Source of the DNA: Sphingomonas adhaesiva
GTDB lineage: Bacteria; Pseudomonadota; Alphaproteobacteria; Sphingomonadales; Sphingomonadaceae
Direction of reading: 5' to 3'
NCBI RefSeq assembly: GCF_036946125.1
Contig: NZ_JAQIJT010000002.1
Span: forward strand, 1,548,001 to 1,612,000
Length of the DNA stretch: 64,000 nucleotides
Shown here one piece after another: positions 1-8,369 of this stretch (within the stretch, counting starts at the first letter, position 1; each line of letters starts with the position of its first letter). A program made the translations under genes and the position numbers. Below the pieces are notes generated by a model that did no database searches, was not told the DNA's origin, and worked only from the letters and a program-made list of their open reading frames with translations.

Positions 1-1011
1 CGCGGCGAAGATCACCGGAATCGATCCCGATCCCAGCCCCGGCGCCAGCGCGAACCCCGCGACCACGGCACCGGCGCAGCCCCATTTCAGCACATGCGCC
101 GCGCTCGTCCGGTCCGCCCACACGCCCGACAGCGCGATGCCGACCGCCATGAACAGGATCGCCCCCAGTTGCAGCGCCAGCATCGTCTGCCGCCCGATCC
201 CCAGGTTGGTGACCGCATATCCCAGCGCGAACGCGGTCGCGAGATAATAGACCGCGAAGCACGCCACCGCGCCCAGCGTCCCACCGATCGCGGCGCGCCA
301 GTGGTGGCGCAGCAGCTCGCCCATCGGCACCGCCGGCGGCGGCCCCTCCTCCAGCACCTGCGCGAAGGCGGGCGTCTCCGCGATCTTCAGCCGCACCCAC
401 AACCCCAGCCCGACGAGCACCACCGACAGCAGGAACGGGATGCGCCAGCCCCAGGCCATGAAATCGCCCGGCGACATCGCGCTGCCCAGGATCAGGAACA
501 GGCCGTTCGCCGCGATGAACCCCACCGGAGCGCCCAACTGCGGCACCATCCCATAGCGTCCGCGATAGCCCGGCGGCGCATTCTCCACCGCCAGCAGCGC
601 CGCGCCGCCCCATTCGCCGCCCAGCCCGAACCCCTGACCGAAGCGCAACAGGCACAAAAGCAGCGGCGCCAGATAGCCCGCCGTGGCGAAGGTCGGCAGG
701 AACGCGATGGCGAGCGTCGATCCGCCCATCAGCATCAGGCTGGCGACCAGCGTCGACTTCCGCCCGATGCGGTCGCCGTAATGGCCGAACGCCCACGCCC
801 CCACCGGCCGCGCGAGGAAGGCCACCGCCAGGCTGGCGTAGGACGCCAGCAACTGCGTCGACGGCGTATCCGCCGGAAAGAACAGCGGCCCGAACACCAG
901 CGATGCCGCGGTGGCGTAGATGTAGAAATCGTAGAACTCGACCGACGTCCCCACCAGGCTGGCGAGCAGGATACGGCGATGGGAGGCGGGCAGCGCGGCA
1001 GTCGTCGACAT
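1..1011 (-). CDS. MHS-family MFS transporter, 3' end outside window
   Basis: Inner-membrane secondary transporter of the major facilitator superfamily, metabolite:H+ symporter subgroup (relatives include ShiA, ProP, KgtP). The frame opens at ATG (1009-1011, minus strand) and stays open for 337 codons to the left edge, so the C-terminus is missing. The first helix carries GTSVEFYDFYIYATAA, typical of this subgroup. The loop between helices 2 and 3 has RPVGAWAFGHYGDRIGRKS, the MFS signature, and helix 4-5 has FGQGFGLGGEWGGAALL. The substrate cannot be read from sequence; organic acids, betaines or aromatic acids are all possible in this family. Confidence 0.9.
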   Translation of the reverse strand, partial: MSTTAALPASHRRILLASLVGTSVEFYDFYIYATAASLVFGPLFFPADTPSTQLLASYASLAVAFLARPVGAWAFGHYGDRIGRKSTLVASLMLMGGSTLAIAFLPTFATAGYLAPLLLCLLRFGQGFGLGGEWGGAALLAVENAPPGYRGRYGMVPQLGAPVGFIAANGLFLILGSAMSPGDFMAWGWRIPFLLSVVLVGLGLWVRLKIAETPAFAQVLEEGPPPAVPMGELLRHHWRAAIGGTLGAVACFAVYYLATAFALGYAVTNLGIGRQTMLALQLGAILFMAVGIALSGVWADRTSAAHVLKWGCAGAVVAGFALAPGLGSGSIPVIFAA

Positions 1012-1099
1012 AGGCGGGGTCATCGGCGCGCAACGGCGATCCGGTCAAGCCACGATCGCGATGCGGCCCGGGTTACGAAAATGTCTGCGCCCGACATAT

Positions 1100-1234
1100 T
1101 CCAGCAACGAAGGCCGGGTAGAGCCCTTCTCGCGGTGCCCTCCCCCCTGTCGGGCACCGTGACGATCGGGCGCCCCCCGCCCGATCCTTCCCTGAACTAC
1201 GGGGCGGTTCGTCTGACGAGCCGCCCCTTTTTTT
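1100..1234 (+). ncRNA. candidate small RNA with C-rich hairpin loops
   Basis: No protein gene on the plus strand lies upstream, yet an intrinsic terminator sits at 1201-1234. Just before it are two perfect hairpins: an 8-bp stem (1133-1140 with 1152-1159) with loop TCCCCCCTGTC, and a 9-bp stem (1164-1172 with 1178-1186) closing a loop of five C. Alphaproteobacteria carry small RNAs with pyrimidine-rich loops that can pair with ribosome-binding sites, and this has that look. The 5' end is a guess and no Rfam family was recognised. Confidence 0.45.
1201..1234 (+). terminator. intrinsic terminator, plus strand
   Basis: A 13-bp stem with one G-U pair (GGGGCGGTTCGTC paired with GACGAGCCGCCCC) is followed directly by seven T. 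It faces rightwards and cannot serve the flanking genes, which are both on the minus strand. Confidence 0.75.
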
Positions 1235-1315
1235 GCCGGGCGCCGGGGCAGGATTCGCCCTCCGGCGGCGCCGCTTCCCCGGGATGGCGAAAGGCGAGAC
1301 CATCGAAAAGGTGTC

Positions 1316-1409
1316 ACCGTGCTCCTGCGCGGGCAGGAGCCCAGGGTTGCACGTCCCACAAGGCGGTGTTCTGCCTGGCCCTGGGCTCCTGCCTCCGCAG
1401 GAGCACGGC
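1316..1409. repeat. intergenic inverted repeat, family A copy 1
   Basis: The arms GTGCTCCTGCGCGGGCAGGA and, about 65 bp later, GGCTCCTGCCTCCGCAGGAG are near reverse complements around a variable centre. The same element recurs at about 8370, 21419 and 62688. Outer arms resembling the other copies extend this one to about 1456. It lies between pit and the candidate small RNA. Confidence 0.8.
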
Positions 1410-1526
1410 ATGGGCCCGGCGCCGTTGCCGCCGTTTTGCTAAGGTCCCGCGAAGCCGGGCCCAGTGGGCAAAAGGCCGATGACGGGCAGCGCCTGCCGTT
1501 CCATCACCCAGCCGACGGTTTCGGCC

Positions 1527-3161
1527 TCAGAACCCGCCGGCGCGCACCAGCGTCAGCAGCGCCCAGTAAAGCAGCCCGGACAGCAGCATCGCCACCGGCA
1601 GCGTCATGATCCACGCCGCCGCCAGCTGGACGATGGTGCGGCGCTGCAAGCCGTGCCCGCTCGCCACCGACGCGCCCGCCACGCCCGACGACAGGATATG
1701 CGTCGTCGACACCGGCAGGCCGAAGCGGTCCGCGGCCAGGATCGTGCCCGCCGCCACCAGTTCGGCGGAGGCGCCCATGGCATAGGTCATGTGCTGCTTG
1801 CCGATCTTCTCGCCCACGGTGACGACGATCCGCTTCCAGCCGACCATCGTTCCCAGCCCCAGCGCCAGCGCGACCGCGACCTTGACCCACAGCGGAATGA
1901 ACCGCGTGCCGGCCTCCAGCTTGCCGCGATAGGCCTGTAGCGTCGACTGCTCGGCATCGCTCAGGTGCGCCGACGGTGCCTTGGCGATCGCGCGGGTCGC
2001 CTCCAGCACCAGATACATGTCGTTGCGGATGTTGGGCGCGGCCGCCGCCGGCACCCGGCTGAACGCGCCATAGCCCGCGACCTGTCGCGACACCTCGCCC
2101 GATACCGCCACCACCGCGCTATAGGCGGCGGGCGTCGTCGTGGCGCGCTGCTCCAACGCCTTCGCCAGCGTGTCGCGCGCCGCGGGCAGCGGCATGTCGA
2201 TCGCCCCGTGGCGGCGCAGCACGCCCGCCGCCGCCTCCGCGCTCGCGACGAAGGCGGGCGTCTGGCTGGCCGGCAGCGTGCGGTTGAGCGCATAGGCGGT
2301 GGGCGCGCAGCCGATCAGGATCAGCATGATGAGGCCCATGCCCTTCTGCCCGTCGTTCGACCCGTGGCTGAACGACACCGCGGTGCACGTGAAGATCAGC
2401 AGCGCCCGGATACCCCTGGGCGGCGGCGTATCGCCCTTCGGCGCCTGCGTCAGCCTGGGATTGCGGGTGACGATACGCAGCACGACCAGCAGCAGCGCGG
2501 CGGCGCAGAAACCGATCACCGGCGCCATCAGCAGCCCCGACAGCACCTTCGTCGCCTGGCTCCAGTCGACGCCCGCCGCACCGCCGCTCGCGCTGTTGAT
2601 GAGCTGGTTGGCGAGGCCGACGCCCAGCACCGATCCGATCAGCGTGTGGCTGGAGCTGTTGGGCAGCCCGACGTACCAGGTGGCCAGGTTCCACAGCACC
2701 GCCGCCAGCAGCAGCGCGAAGATCATCGCGAAGCCCGCGCCCGATCCGACGTTCAGGATCAGGTTCACCGGCAGCAGCGTGACGATCGAATAGGCGACCG
2801 CGCCCGACGACAGCATCACGCCCAGGAAGTTGAAGAACCCCGACCACACGACCGCGAAATGCGCGGGCATGGCGTTGGTGTAGATCACCGTCGCCACCGC
2901 ATTGGCGGTATCGTGAAAGCCGTTCACGAACTCGAAGCCGAGCGCAATCACCAGCGCGAGCGCGAGGAACAGGAACACCCCGCCCGCCATCTGCTCGCCC
3001 ACCTGGCGCACGTCGCTGATGACGCTGCCCACCGCGAAGCCGAAGCCGAGCGCGACCACGGCGATGAAGACCCAGCGCGCCACCGGATTCGGGGGCGAAT
3101 CGAACCGGCGGGCGGCGGCGGACGGCTCCGAAGGAATCGCCGCAAGGACATCAGCTGTCAT
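1527..3161 (-). CDS. pit: inorganic phosphate transporter, Pit family
   Basis: Low-affinity phosphate permease of the PHO4/Pit family, 544 aa, in the inner membrane. After a short N-terminal tail and one hydrophobic segment comes the family signature GFEFVNGFHDTANAVATVIYT (about residues 75-95). The mirrored C-terminal half has FSHGSNDGQKGMGLIMLI and later GLPVSTTHILSSGVAG. Between the halves lies a non-membrane insert of roughly 140 residues (about 290-430), as in other long Pit proteins. Start ATG at 3159-3161. A PHO-box-like sequence lies 25 bp upstream, so PhoB control is possible. There is no operon partner: the upstream neighbour ends 280 bp away. Confidence 0.95.
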   Translation of the reverse strand: MTADVLAAIPSEPSAAARRFDSPPNPVARWVFIAVVALGFGFAVGSVISDVRQVGEQMAGGVFLFLALALVIALGFEFVNGFHDTANAVATVIYTNAMPAHFAVVWSGFFNFLGVMLSSGAVAYSIVTLLPVNLILNVGSGAGFAMIFALLLAAVLWNLATWYVGLPNSSSHTLIGSVLGVGLANQLINSASGGAAGVDWSQATKVLSGLLMAPVIGFCAAALLLVVLRIVTRNPRLTQAPKGDTPPPRGIRALLIFTCTAVSFSHGSNDGQKGMGLIMLILIGCAPTAYALNRTLPASQTPAFVASAEAAAGVLRRHGAIDMPLPAARDTLAKALEQRATTTPAAYSAVVAVSGEVSRQVAGYGAFSRVPAAAAPNIRNDMYLVLEATRAIAKAPSAHLSDAEQSTLQAYRGKLEAGTRFIPLWVKVAVALALGLGTMVGWKRIVVTVGEKIGKQHMTYAMGASAELVAAGTILAADRFGLPVSTTHILSSGVAGASVASGHGLQRRTIVQLAAAWIMTLPVAMLLSGLLYWALLTLVRAGGF

Positions 3162-3185
3162 GATGATCGCCCATTGCCGCTACGC

Positions 3186-3203
3186 GTGACGCTTTCATGA
3201 CAT
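3186..3203 (-). promoter_or_regulatory. PHO-box-like site upstream of pit
   Basis: Read on the minus strand the sequence is ATGTCAT-GAAA-GCGTCAC, a 7-4-7 direct-repeat layout like the PhoB consensus CTGTCAT-NNNN-CTGTCAT. It ends 25 bp before the pit start codon. The second half-site is the weaker match. Whether PhoB activates or represses cannot be told. The remaining 3204-3442 holds no gene or motif I can support. Confidence 0.4.
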
Positions 3204-3442
3204 ATGTTACCAGTCCGCCGCCTCGCGCTTGTCAACACGGCACGCGACGATCGGCTCCCCGGCCGCGGCGGAGCGGTGTCGCGCAACGCGCCCGCCGGGT
3301 GCCGCGACCGCCATCGCCGTCCCGCGCGCGCGCCCGGACCGCGCGATCCTGCGACGATCGCGCGAAACAATCCGGGCCCGTGGCCATGTCCGAAGGGGCG
3401 CGGGCGGCGCTTGCGCCGGATACCCGCCGGCGCCCGCCCGCG

Positions 3443-3826
3443 TCAGCGCGCCAGCGCCGCCGCCATCAGCGGCACGACCGTGTTCAGCGCCTTCATCGGA
3501 CGGATCATCACCTTGAACGAGACGATCCGTCCGTCCTCGTCCCAGCCGATGATGTCCACGCCGTCCACCTTGATCGCGTCGCCGATCGTGCAGGTGAACT
3601 CCAGCACCGCCGAGCGCTCCGCGCGCCATTCGCCGACGTAGGTGAAATCGTCGCCGCCCAGCACTTCGGCCGCGGCGGAGAGATATTTCATCGTCACGGC
3701 CTTGCCGACCTGCGGCGTATGGACCGCCGGGCTGTGGAAGACGACGTCCTCGGCCAGCAGCGCCGCGAGCGTGTCGGCGGACGGCGCGTGCATGTAATCG
3801 TGCCACGCGGCGATCGGATCGGTCAC
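3443..3826 (-). CDS. NTF2-like / SnoaL-fold protein
   Basis: A 127-aa protein with the size and pattern of the nuclear transport factor 2-like (SnoaL) superfamily: an N-terminal helix (ITDPIAAWHDYMHA region, first codon GTG), then YSPAVHTP-like LLAEDVVFHSPAVHTP and alternating strands ending EDGRIVSFKVMIRP. Members are small enzymes or ligand-binding domains; the substrate is unknown. The GTG start at 3824-3826 overlaps the stop of the upstream GFA-family gene by 4 bp, so the two are very likely translated together. Longer open frames upstream lie inside that neighbour and were discarded. Confidence 0.8.
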   Translation of the reverse strand: MTDPIAAWHDYMHAPSADTLAALLAEDVVFHSPAVHTPQVGKAVTMKYLSAAAEVLGGDDFTYVGEWRAERSAVLEFTCTIGDAIKVDGVDIIGWDEDGRIVSFKVMIRPMKALNTVVPLMAAALAR

Positions 3827-4227
3827 GCCTCCATCCCCGGATAGGTCGCGAATTCCGGCAGGGTGGCGATGTCCCGCATCCACGGCAACCGCTCCTTCAC
3901 CATGATATGCGCGCCCGGCGCATGATCCTGCGGCGCGTCGAGCGTGCCGGACTGGATATCGATCAGCCCCGGCAGCACCTGCTCGTTGCGATAGAACAGC
4001 CCCGTTCCGCACGCCGCGCAGAAATGCCGCGTCGCGCCCGGGGACGAAGCGTAGGCCGCGGGCTCGCCCTCGATCGTCACGTCCGCCTCGCGGAACGCGA
4101 TCCACCCCGCCAGCGGCGCTCCCGACCAGCGTCGGCAGTCGCCGCAATGGCACAGCGCATGATGCTCCGCGGTACCCTGCGCGGTGTAGCGCACCGCCCC
4201 GCAATGGCACCCGCCCGTGATCGCCAT
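3823..4227 (-). CDS. GFA-family (CENP-V/GFA domain) zinc protein
   Basis: A 134-aa member of the GFA family (named for glutathione-dependent formaldehyde-activating enzyme; Mss4-like fold). Zinc-binding cysteines are visible as GGCHCGAVRY near the N-terminus, CHCGDCRRWSG in the middle and FCAACGTGLFY further on. Start ATG at 4225-4227 has a good GGGAGG site 7-12 bp before it. Few members have proven glutathione chemistry, so only the fold is assigned. It is the first gene of a two-gene unit with the NTF2-like protein. Confidence 0.88.
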   Translation of the reverse strand: MAITGGCHCGAVRYTAQGTAEHHALCHCGDCRRWSGAPLAGWIAFREADVTIEGEPAAYASSPGATRHFCAACGTGLFYRNEQVLPGLIDIQSGTLDAPQDHAPGAHIMVKERLPWMRDIATLPEFATYPGMEA

Positions 4228-4340
4228 CCTGAATCCTCCCTGCCGTTGCCGGAATGTTCCCACGCCCGCGCCGTTCTGGCAACCCTCGTCGTGTACGCAC
4301 GGGGTTGCCGCCCCGGTCGCCGTTCCCTACCTGTTCGGTG

Positions 4341-6650
4341 GTGAACGACGTTATCGACCCGCCCTATCTCGCCAGCCTGAACCCGCCGCAGCGCCAGGCG
4401 GTGCTGACCACCGACGGCCCCGTCCTCGTGCTCGCCGGCGCCGGCACCGGCAAGACCGCGGCGCTGACCGCGCGCCTCGCGCACCTGCTCTACACCCGCA
4501 AGGCCTATCCGTCGGAGATCCTGAGCGTCACCTTCACCAACAAGGCCGCGCGCGAGATGCGCGAGCGGGTCGGGCGGCTGGTCGGCGACATGGTGGAGGG
4601 GATGCCGTGGCTCGGCACCTTCCACGCCATCGGGGCGAAGATGCTGCGCCGCCATGCCGAGCTGGTGGGTTTGCAGAGCAATTTCACGATCCTCGACACC
4701 GACGATCAGCTGCGCCTGCTCAAGCAGCTGGTGATCGCCGCGGACATCGACGAGAAGCGCTTCCCCGCGCGCAGCCTCGCCGGGCTGATCGACGAGTGGA
4801 AGAACAAGGGGCTGACCCCGCGCGAGATCGATGCGGGCGAGAGCGAGCGCTACGCCAACGGCCGCGGCGGCGAGCTGTACCAGCTTTATCAGGAGCGGTT
4901 GAGGGCGGTGAACGCCTGCGACTTCGGCGACCTGCTGCTCCACATGCTCACCATCCTGAAGACCGAGCGCGCGGTGCTGGAGCAGTATCAGCAGCGCTTC
5001 CGCTACATCATGGTCGACGAGTATCAGGACACCAATTCGGTCCAGTACCTGTGGCTGCGGCTGCTGGCGCAGGAGCGGCGCAACATCTGCTGCGTCGGCG
5101 ACGACGACCAGTCGATCTATTCCTGGCGCGGCGCGCAGGTCGAGAATATCCTGAAGTTCGAGAAGGACTTCCCCGGCGCCACCGTCATCCGGCTGGAGCA
5201 GAACTACCGCTCCACCCCGCACATCCTCGCCGCCGCCTCGGGCGTGATCGCGAACAACGGCGGGCGGCTGGGCAAGGAATTGTGGACCGAGCTCGACGCG
5301 GGCGAGAAGGTGCGCGTGCTCGGCGTCTGGGACGGGCCCGAGGAGGCGCGGCGCGTCGGCGACGAGATCGAGGCGGCGCAGCGCAGCGGCACCAGCCTCG
5401 ACGACGTCGCCATCCTCGTCCGCGCGCAACACCAGACCCGCGAGTTCGAGGATCGCTTCATCGCGATCGGCCTGCCCTACAAGATCGTCGGCGGTTTCCG
5501 CTTCTACGAACGCGCCGAGATCCGCGATGCGCTGGCGTACCTTCGCGTCGTCAACCAGCCCGCCGACGACCTCGCGTTCGAGCGCATCGTCAATACGCCC
5601 AAGCGCGGGCTCGGCGACAAGGCGATCGCGCGGCTGCACCAGCTGGCGCGTGGACAGGATATGCCGATGTCGATCGCCGCGGCGCGCATCCTCGACACCG
5701 ACGAACTGACGCCGCAGGCGCGCAAGTCGCTCGGTCGCTTCGTCGGCGACATCGCGCGCTGGCGCGACATGGCGCGTGACCTGCCGCATGCCGAGCTGGC
5801 GCGGCAGATCCTCGACGAGAGCGGCTATACCGCGATGTGGCAGGCGGAGAAGTCGGCCGAGGCCGCGGGGCGGCTGGAGAACCTCTCCGAGCTGGTGCGC
5901 GCGATGGAGGAATATGACAGCCTCGGCGCATTCCTGGAACATGTCAGCCTCGTCATGGACAATGACGCCACGCGCGAGGATCCGAAGGTCACGATCATGA
6001 CGATCCATGCCGCCAAGGGGCTGGAATTCGGCACCGTGTTCCTGGTCGGATGGGAGGAAGGCATCTTCCCGTCGCAGCGCGCGATCGATGAGGGGGGCAC
6101 GCGCGCGCTGGAGGAGGAACGCCGCCTCGCCTATGTCGCGATCACCCGCGCCCGCCGCCGCGCGACGATCCTCCACGCCGCCAACCGCCGCATCTACGGC
6201 CAGTGGACCTCCTCGATCCCGTCGCGCTTCGTCGGCGAATTGCCGCCCGCCCATGTCGAGAGCGAGACGAGCATGTCGGGCGGCGAGAGCCTGTGGCGCG
6301 CCAACTGGTCGGAGCATGCCGATCCCTTCGCCAATGTCGCGCGCGGCGCGGGGCGCGGGCCCGGGTGGCAGCGCGCCGCGGGGACGCTCGGCAGCGCGGG
6401 GGGCAGCAAGCCCGGCGGCGAATGGACCAGCCGCACCTTCACGAAGGAGCCTGTCCGTGTGGTCGAGAGCCGCGCCTCCGCGGTCAGCCTGGGCAACAAG
6501 GGGCGCAGCGACCTGTCGACCGGCCAACGCGTGTTCCACCAGAAGTTCGGCTACGGCACGATCGCGGAGATCGAGGGCAACAAGCTCGAGATCGACTTCG
6601 AACAGGCCGGGCGCAAGCGCGTGATGGACAGTTTCGTCACCACCCCGTGA
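4341..6650 (+). CDS. uvrD: UvrD/PcrA-type ATP-dependent DNA helicase
   Basis: Superfamily 1A 3'-5' DNA helicase of about 769 aa, acting in repair and in clearing replication blocks. All motifs are seen in order: Q-motif LNPPQRQAV, Walker A GAGTGKTAALTAR (about residue 33), TFTNKAAREMRERV, DEYQDTN (motif II), GDDDQSIYSWRGAQ (III), LEQNYRST (IV), TIHAAKGLEF (V) and YVAITRARRR (VI). The last 45 residues (VFHQKFGYGTI and after) form the PcrA-type C-terminal Tudor-like domain. The start is taken as GTG at 4341; GTG at 4338 is equally possible. An ATG at 4254 would add 29 unconserved residues. Confidence 0.93.
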   Translation: MNDVIDPPYLASLNPPQRQAVLTTDGPVLVLAGAGTGKTAALTARLAHLLYTRKAYPSEILSVTFTNKAAREMRERVGRLVGDMVEGMPWLGTFHAIGAKMLRRHAELVGLQSNFTILDTDDQLRLLKQLVIAADIDEKRFPARSLAGLIDEWKNKGLTPREIDAGESERYANGRGGELYQLYQERLRAVNACDFGDLLLHMLTILKTERAVLEQYQQRFRYIMVDEYQDTNSVQYLWLRLLAQERRNICCVGDDDQSIYSWRGAQVENILKFEKDFPGATVIRLEQNYRSTPHILAAASGVIANNGGRLGKELWTELDAGEKVRVLGVWDGPEEARRVGDEIEAAQRSGTSLDDVAILVRAQHQTREFEDRFIAIGLPYKIVGGFRFYERAEIRDALAYLRVVNQPADDLAFERIVNTPKRGLGDKAIARLHQLARGQDMPMSIAAARILDTDELTPQARKSLGRFVGDIARWRDMARDLPHAELARQILDESGYTAMWQAEKSAEAAGRLENLSELVRAMEEYDSLGAFLEHVSLVMDNDATREDPKVTIMTIHAAKGLEFGTVFLVGWEEGIFPSQRAIDEGGTRALEEERRLAYVAITRARRRATILHAANRRIYGQWTSSIPSRFVGELPPAHVESETSMSGGESLWRANWSEHADPFANVARGAGRGPGWQRAAGTLGSAGGSKPGGEWTSRTFTKEPVRVVESRASAVSLGNKGRSDLSTGQRVFHQKFGYGTIAEIEGNKLEIDFEQAGRKRVMDSFVTTP

Positions 6651-6681
6651 GGCGTTCCGCGAATACGCGCGTTGCCGCTGC

Positions 6682-7173
6682 ATGTCCGAGACAGCCGAAA
6701 AATCCGATCCCCCGCTGTGGGAAAAGGTGAAGGAAGAGGTCACCGCCGGCACCAAAGGCGGCAGGAAGGGCCAATGGTCCGCGCGCAAGGCGCAGCTGGC
6801 GGTGGCGGAATACAAGAAGCGCGGCGGCGGCTATGTGGGCGGCAAGGACGACGATAACTCCCTCCACCAGTGGACCGAGGAGGAGTGGGGCACGAAGTCG
6901 GGCAGGGAGAGCGGCAAGACCGGCGAACGCTACCTGCCGAAGAAGGCGCGCGAGGCGCTGTCCGACGACGAATACCGCCGCACCACGAAGAAGAAGCGCG
7001 CCGATACGAGGAAGGGCAAGCAGTTCAGCGCGCAACCCGACGACGTGGCGAAGAAGACCGCCCGCCACCGCGACCACCGCACGAAGGCGGAATTGTATGC
7101 GGAGGCGAAGAAGCGCGACGTGCCGGGCCGGTCGACGATGACCAGGGACGAACTGATCGACGCGCTGGGCTAG
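6682..7173 (+). CDS. small basic protein, DUF5872-like with SAP/Rho-N-like end
   Basis: A 163-aa, very lysine- and arginine-rich protein without signal peptide or membrane segment. It begins with LWEKVKEEVTAGTKGGRKGQ and contains SARKAQLAVAEYKKRGGGY and HQWTEEEWGTKSGR, a pattern I associate with DUF5872 proteins. The last 40 residues (HRTKAELYAEAKKRDV...MTRDELIDAL) look like a SAP/Rho-N helix-extended-helix nucleic-acid-binding motif. Function unknown; DNA or RNA binding is inferred from charge and the C-terminal motif. It starts 31 bp after uvrD on the same strand. Confidence 0.75.
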   Translation: MSETAEKSDPPLWEKVKEEVTAGTKGGRKGQWSARKAQLAVAEYKKRGGGYVGGKDDDNSLHQWTEEEWGTKSGRESGKTGERYLPKKAREALSDDEYRRTTKKKRADTRKGKQFSAQPDDVAKKTARHRDHRTKAELYAEAKKRDVPGRSTMTRDELIDALG

Positions 7174-7196
7174 GGCGCCCGGGCCCCCTCCCATTA

Positions 7197-7270
7197 TCGT
7201 CATGCCGGACGTGTTCCGGCATCCAGGGTTCCGCGCACCTCACCATCGTGGGGCGCGCGACACCCTACGT
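7197..7270. repeat. partial intergenic repeat, family B, next to IS insertion
   Basis: The left arm (GTCATGCCGGACGTGTTCCG and following, to the CCAGGGTT core) matches the intact family B elements at about 55455 and 58564, but the matching right arm is missing. The IS630 copy begins three bases after it. Joining the IS flanks does not restore a right arm, so the element was already degenerate. Confidence 0.6.
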
Positions 7271-7286
7271 CTAGAGTCAGTTTCGA

Positions 7287-7940
7287 TCATGTTTGCACGT
7301 AGCCTGAGTGTCGGAGGTAGTTTGCGCATTCGGCGGGTCTGAAGCGTTTGAGGATGTGCTTGAGGGCTGTGACGATGGCGTCGAAGGAGCGCGGGGCGGC
7401 CTTTCGGAGCAGCGCCTTGATCTTGGCGAAGGCCTGCTCGATCGGGTTGAAGTCGGGGCTGTAGGCTGGAAGGTAGAGCAGGCCCATGCCTGCATCCTCG
7501 AGACACTGCCGGACGCCGTCGACCTTGTGGGCCGCCAGGTTGTCGCAGACCACGATGCTGCCGGGCGGCAGTTCGGGGATGAGGTGATCGGTCAGCCATT
7601 GCTGGAAGATGCGGCCGGTCATCGGCGTGTCGATCAGCATCGGCGCGGCGATGCCGTCGTGGCGCAGGCCGGCGACGAAGGTCGAGGTCATCCAGTGCCC
7701 GTGGGGTGCCTTGCCGAGCAGCGGCTTGCCCTTCCGGCCCCAGCCGCGCAGCCGGGTCATGCTGGTGGTCGTCCCTGTCTCGTCGACGAAGACCAGCGAC
7801 GTGAAGTCCAGTCCGGCCTGTGCGGCACGCCAGACCTCGCGCGCGACCGCGACGTCCGGCCGGTCCTGCTCAGCCGCGAAGATGGTCCTTTTTTTTGTGC
7901 CGCAGCCCCAGCCTGCGCACCGTCCGCCAGACGCTCGCAT
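7287..7940 (-). CDS. IS630 transposase, catalytic frame (orfB), copy 1
   Basis: The DDE catalytic half. Acidic residues are visible in FVDETGTTTSM, VCDNLAAHK and SPDFNPIEQAFAKIK. The open frame begins at 7940, but the residues before KKRTIFAAEQDRPDV are only the alternate reading of the orfA tail. The true product is probably an orfA-orfB fusion made by frameshifting at the A8 run. Confidence 0.88.
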   Translation of the reverse strand: MRASGGRCAGWGCGTKKRTIFAAEQDRPDVAVAREVWRAAQAGLDFTSLVFVDETGTTTSMTRLRGWGRKGKPLLGKAPHGHWMTSTFVAGLRHDGIAAPMLIDTPMTGRIFQQWLTDHLIPELPPGSIVVCDNLAAHKVDGVRQCLEDAGMGLLYLPAYSPDFNPIEQAFAKIKALLRKAAPRSFDAIVTALKHILKRFRPAECANYLRHSGYVQT

Positions 7941-8232
7941 AACTGACCTCGATCCCGCGCCCGGCCAGCTCGCTCCTGACTTCGCCCAGCGTCAACTCCG
8001 GCACCTCGGCCAGCCGCTCGCCGATCCAGCCCGCCTGATCCAGCAGCTTCGAGCGCCGATCGCCGCCCATCGGCCGCGCCGCGTGGCTGCTCTCGCGCCG
8101 GTAGCGCCGCCACCAGTTCCCCGCCGTGCTCGGCGCCACGTCGAACGCCGCACCCACCTCCCGACAGCTCCGCCCCGTCGCCATCGCCGCTACCACCCGC
8201 TTGCGAAGGTCATCCGAATACGCCTTGCCCAT
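7870..8232 (-). CDS. IS630 transposase, N-terminal frame (orfA), copy 1
   Basis: A 120-aa DNA-binding half of an IS630 transposase. It contains a helix-turn-helix (YSDDLRKRVVAAMATGRSCR, then EVGAAFDVAPSTAGNWWRRY) and a second winged-helix part (LTLGEVRSELAGRGIEVSYA). It ends HKKKDHLRG just past a run of eight A on the coding strand (7889-7896). Moving by +1 (or -2), or polymerase slippage on that run, would continue into orfB. Confidence 0.9.
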   Translation of the reverse strand: MGKAYSDDLRKRVVAAMATGRSCREVGAAFDVAPSTAGNWWRRYRRESSHAARPMGGDRRSKLLDQAGWIGERLAEVPELTLGEVRSELAGRGIEVSYASVWRTVRRLGLRHKKKDHLRG

Positions 8233-8369
8233 CCACGCCAGCCTCCCATCCGGCCAGCACCTTGAATCACCAAATCACCCCTACGTGAATCCCCCTTGAT
8301 TCAACTCGGTCGCAGACGACTCTAACCCTCCACAAAGGTCATCTGTCGCTCGCCAATCTCGCCGTTCCC

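Larger units (their letters stand above)
7274..8322 (-). mobile_element. IS630-family insertion sequence, copy 1
   Basis: A 1049-bp element flanked by a TA duplication (7272-7273 and 8323-8324), the hallmark of IS630/Tc1-mariner target choice. Both ends start GAGTC inwards and the outer 15 bp match at about 10 positions. Two overlapping frames encode the transposase. The copy at 52072-53120 has the same length and the same sequence as far as I compared. Confidence 0.95.

Noticed and set aside
1012..1200. Riboswitch in the leader of the MFS gene
   Set aside because: The terminator T run is on the plus strand, opposite to the MFS transcript; no known aptamer motif was found.
94..1482. Long plus-strand open frame opposite the MFS transporter
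   Set aside because: Very Arg/His/Gln-rich product with no domain; it is the antisense shadow of a GC-rich gene and runs on through the repeat region.
4077..6815. 912-codon minus-strand frame over uvrD
   Set aside because: The plus strand encodes a full helicase with all motifs; the antisense product has shadow composition.
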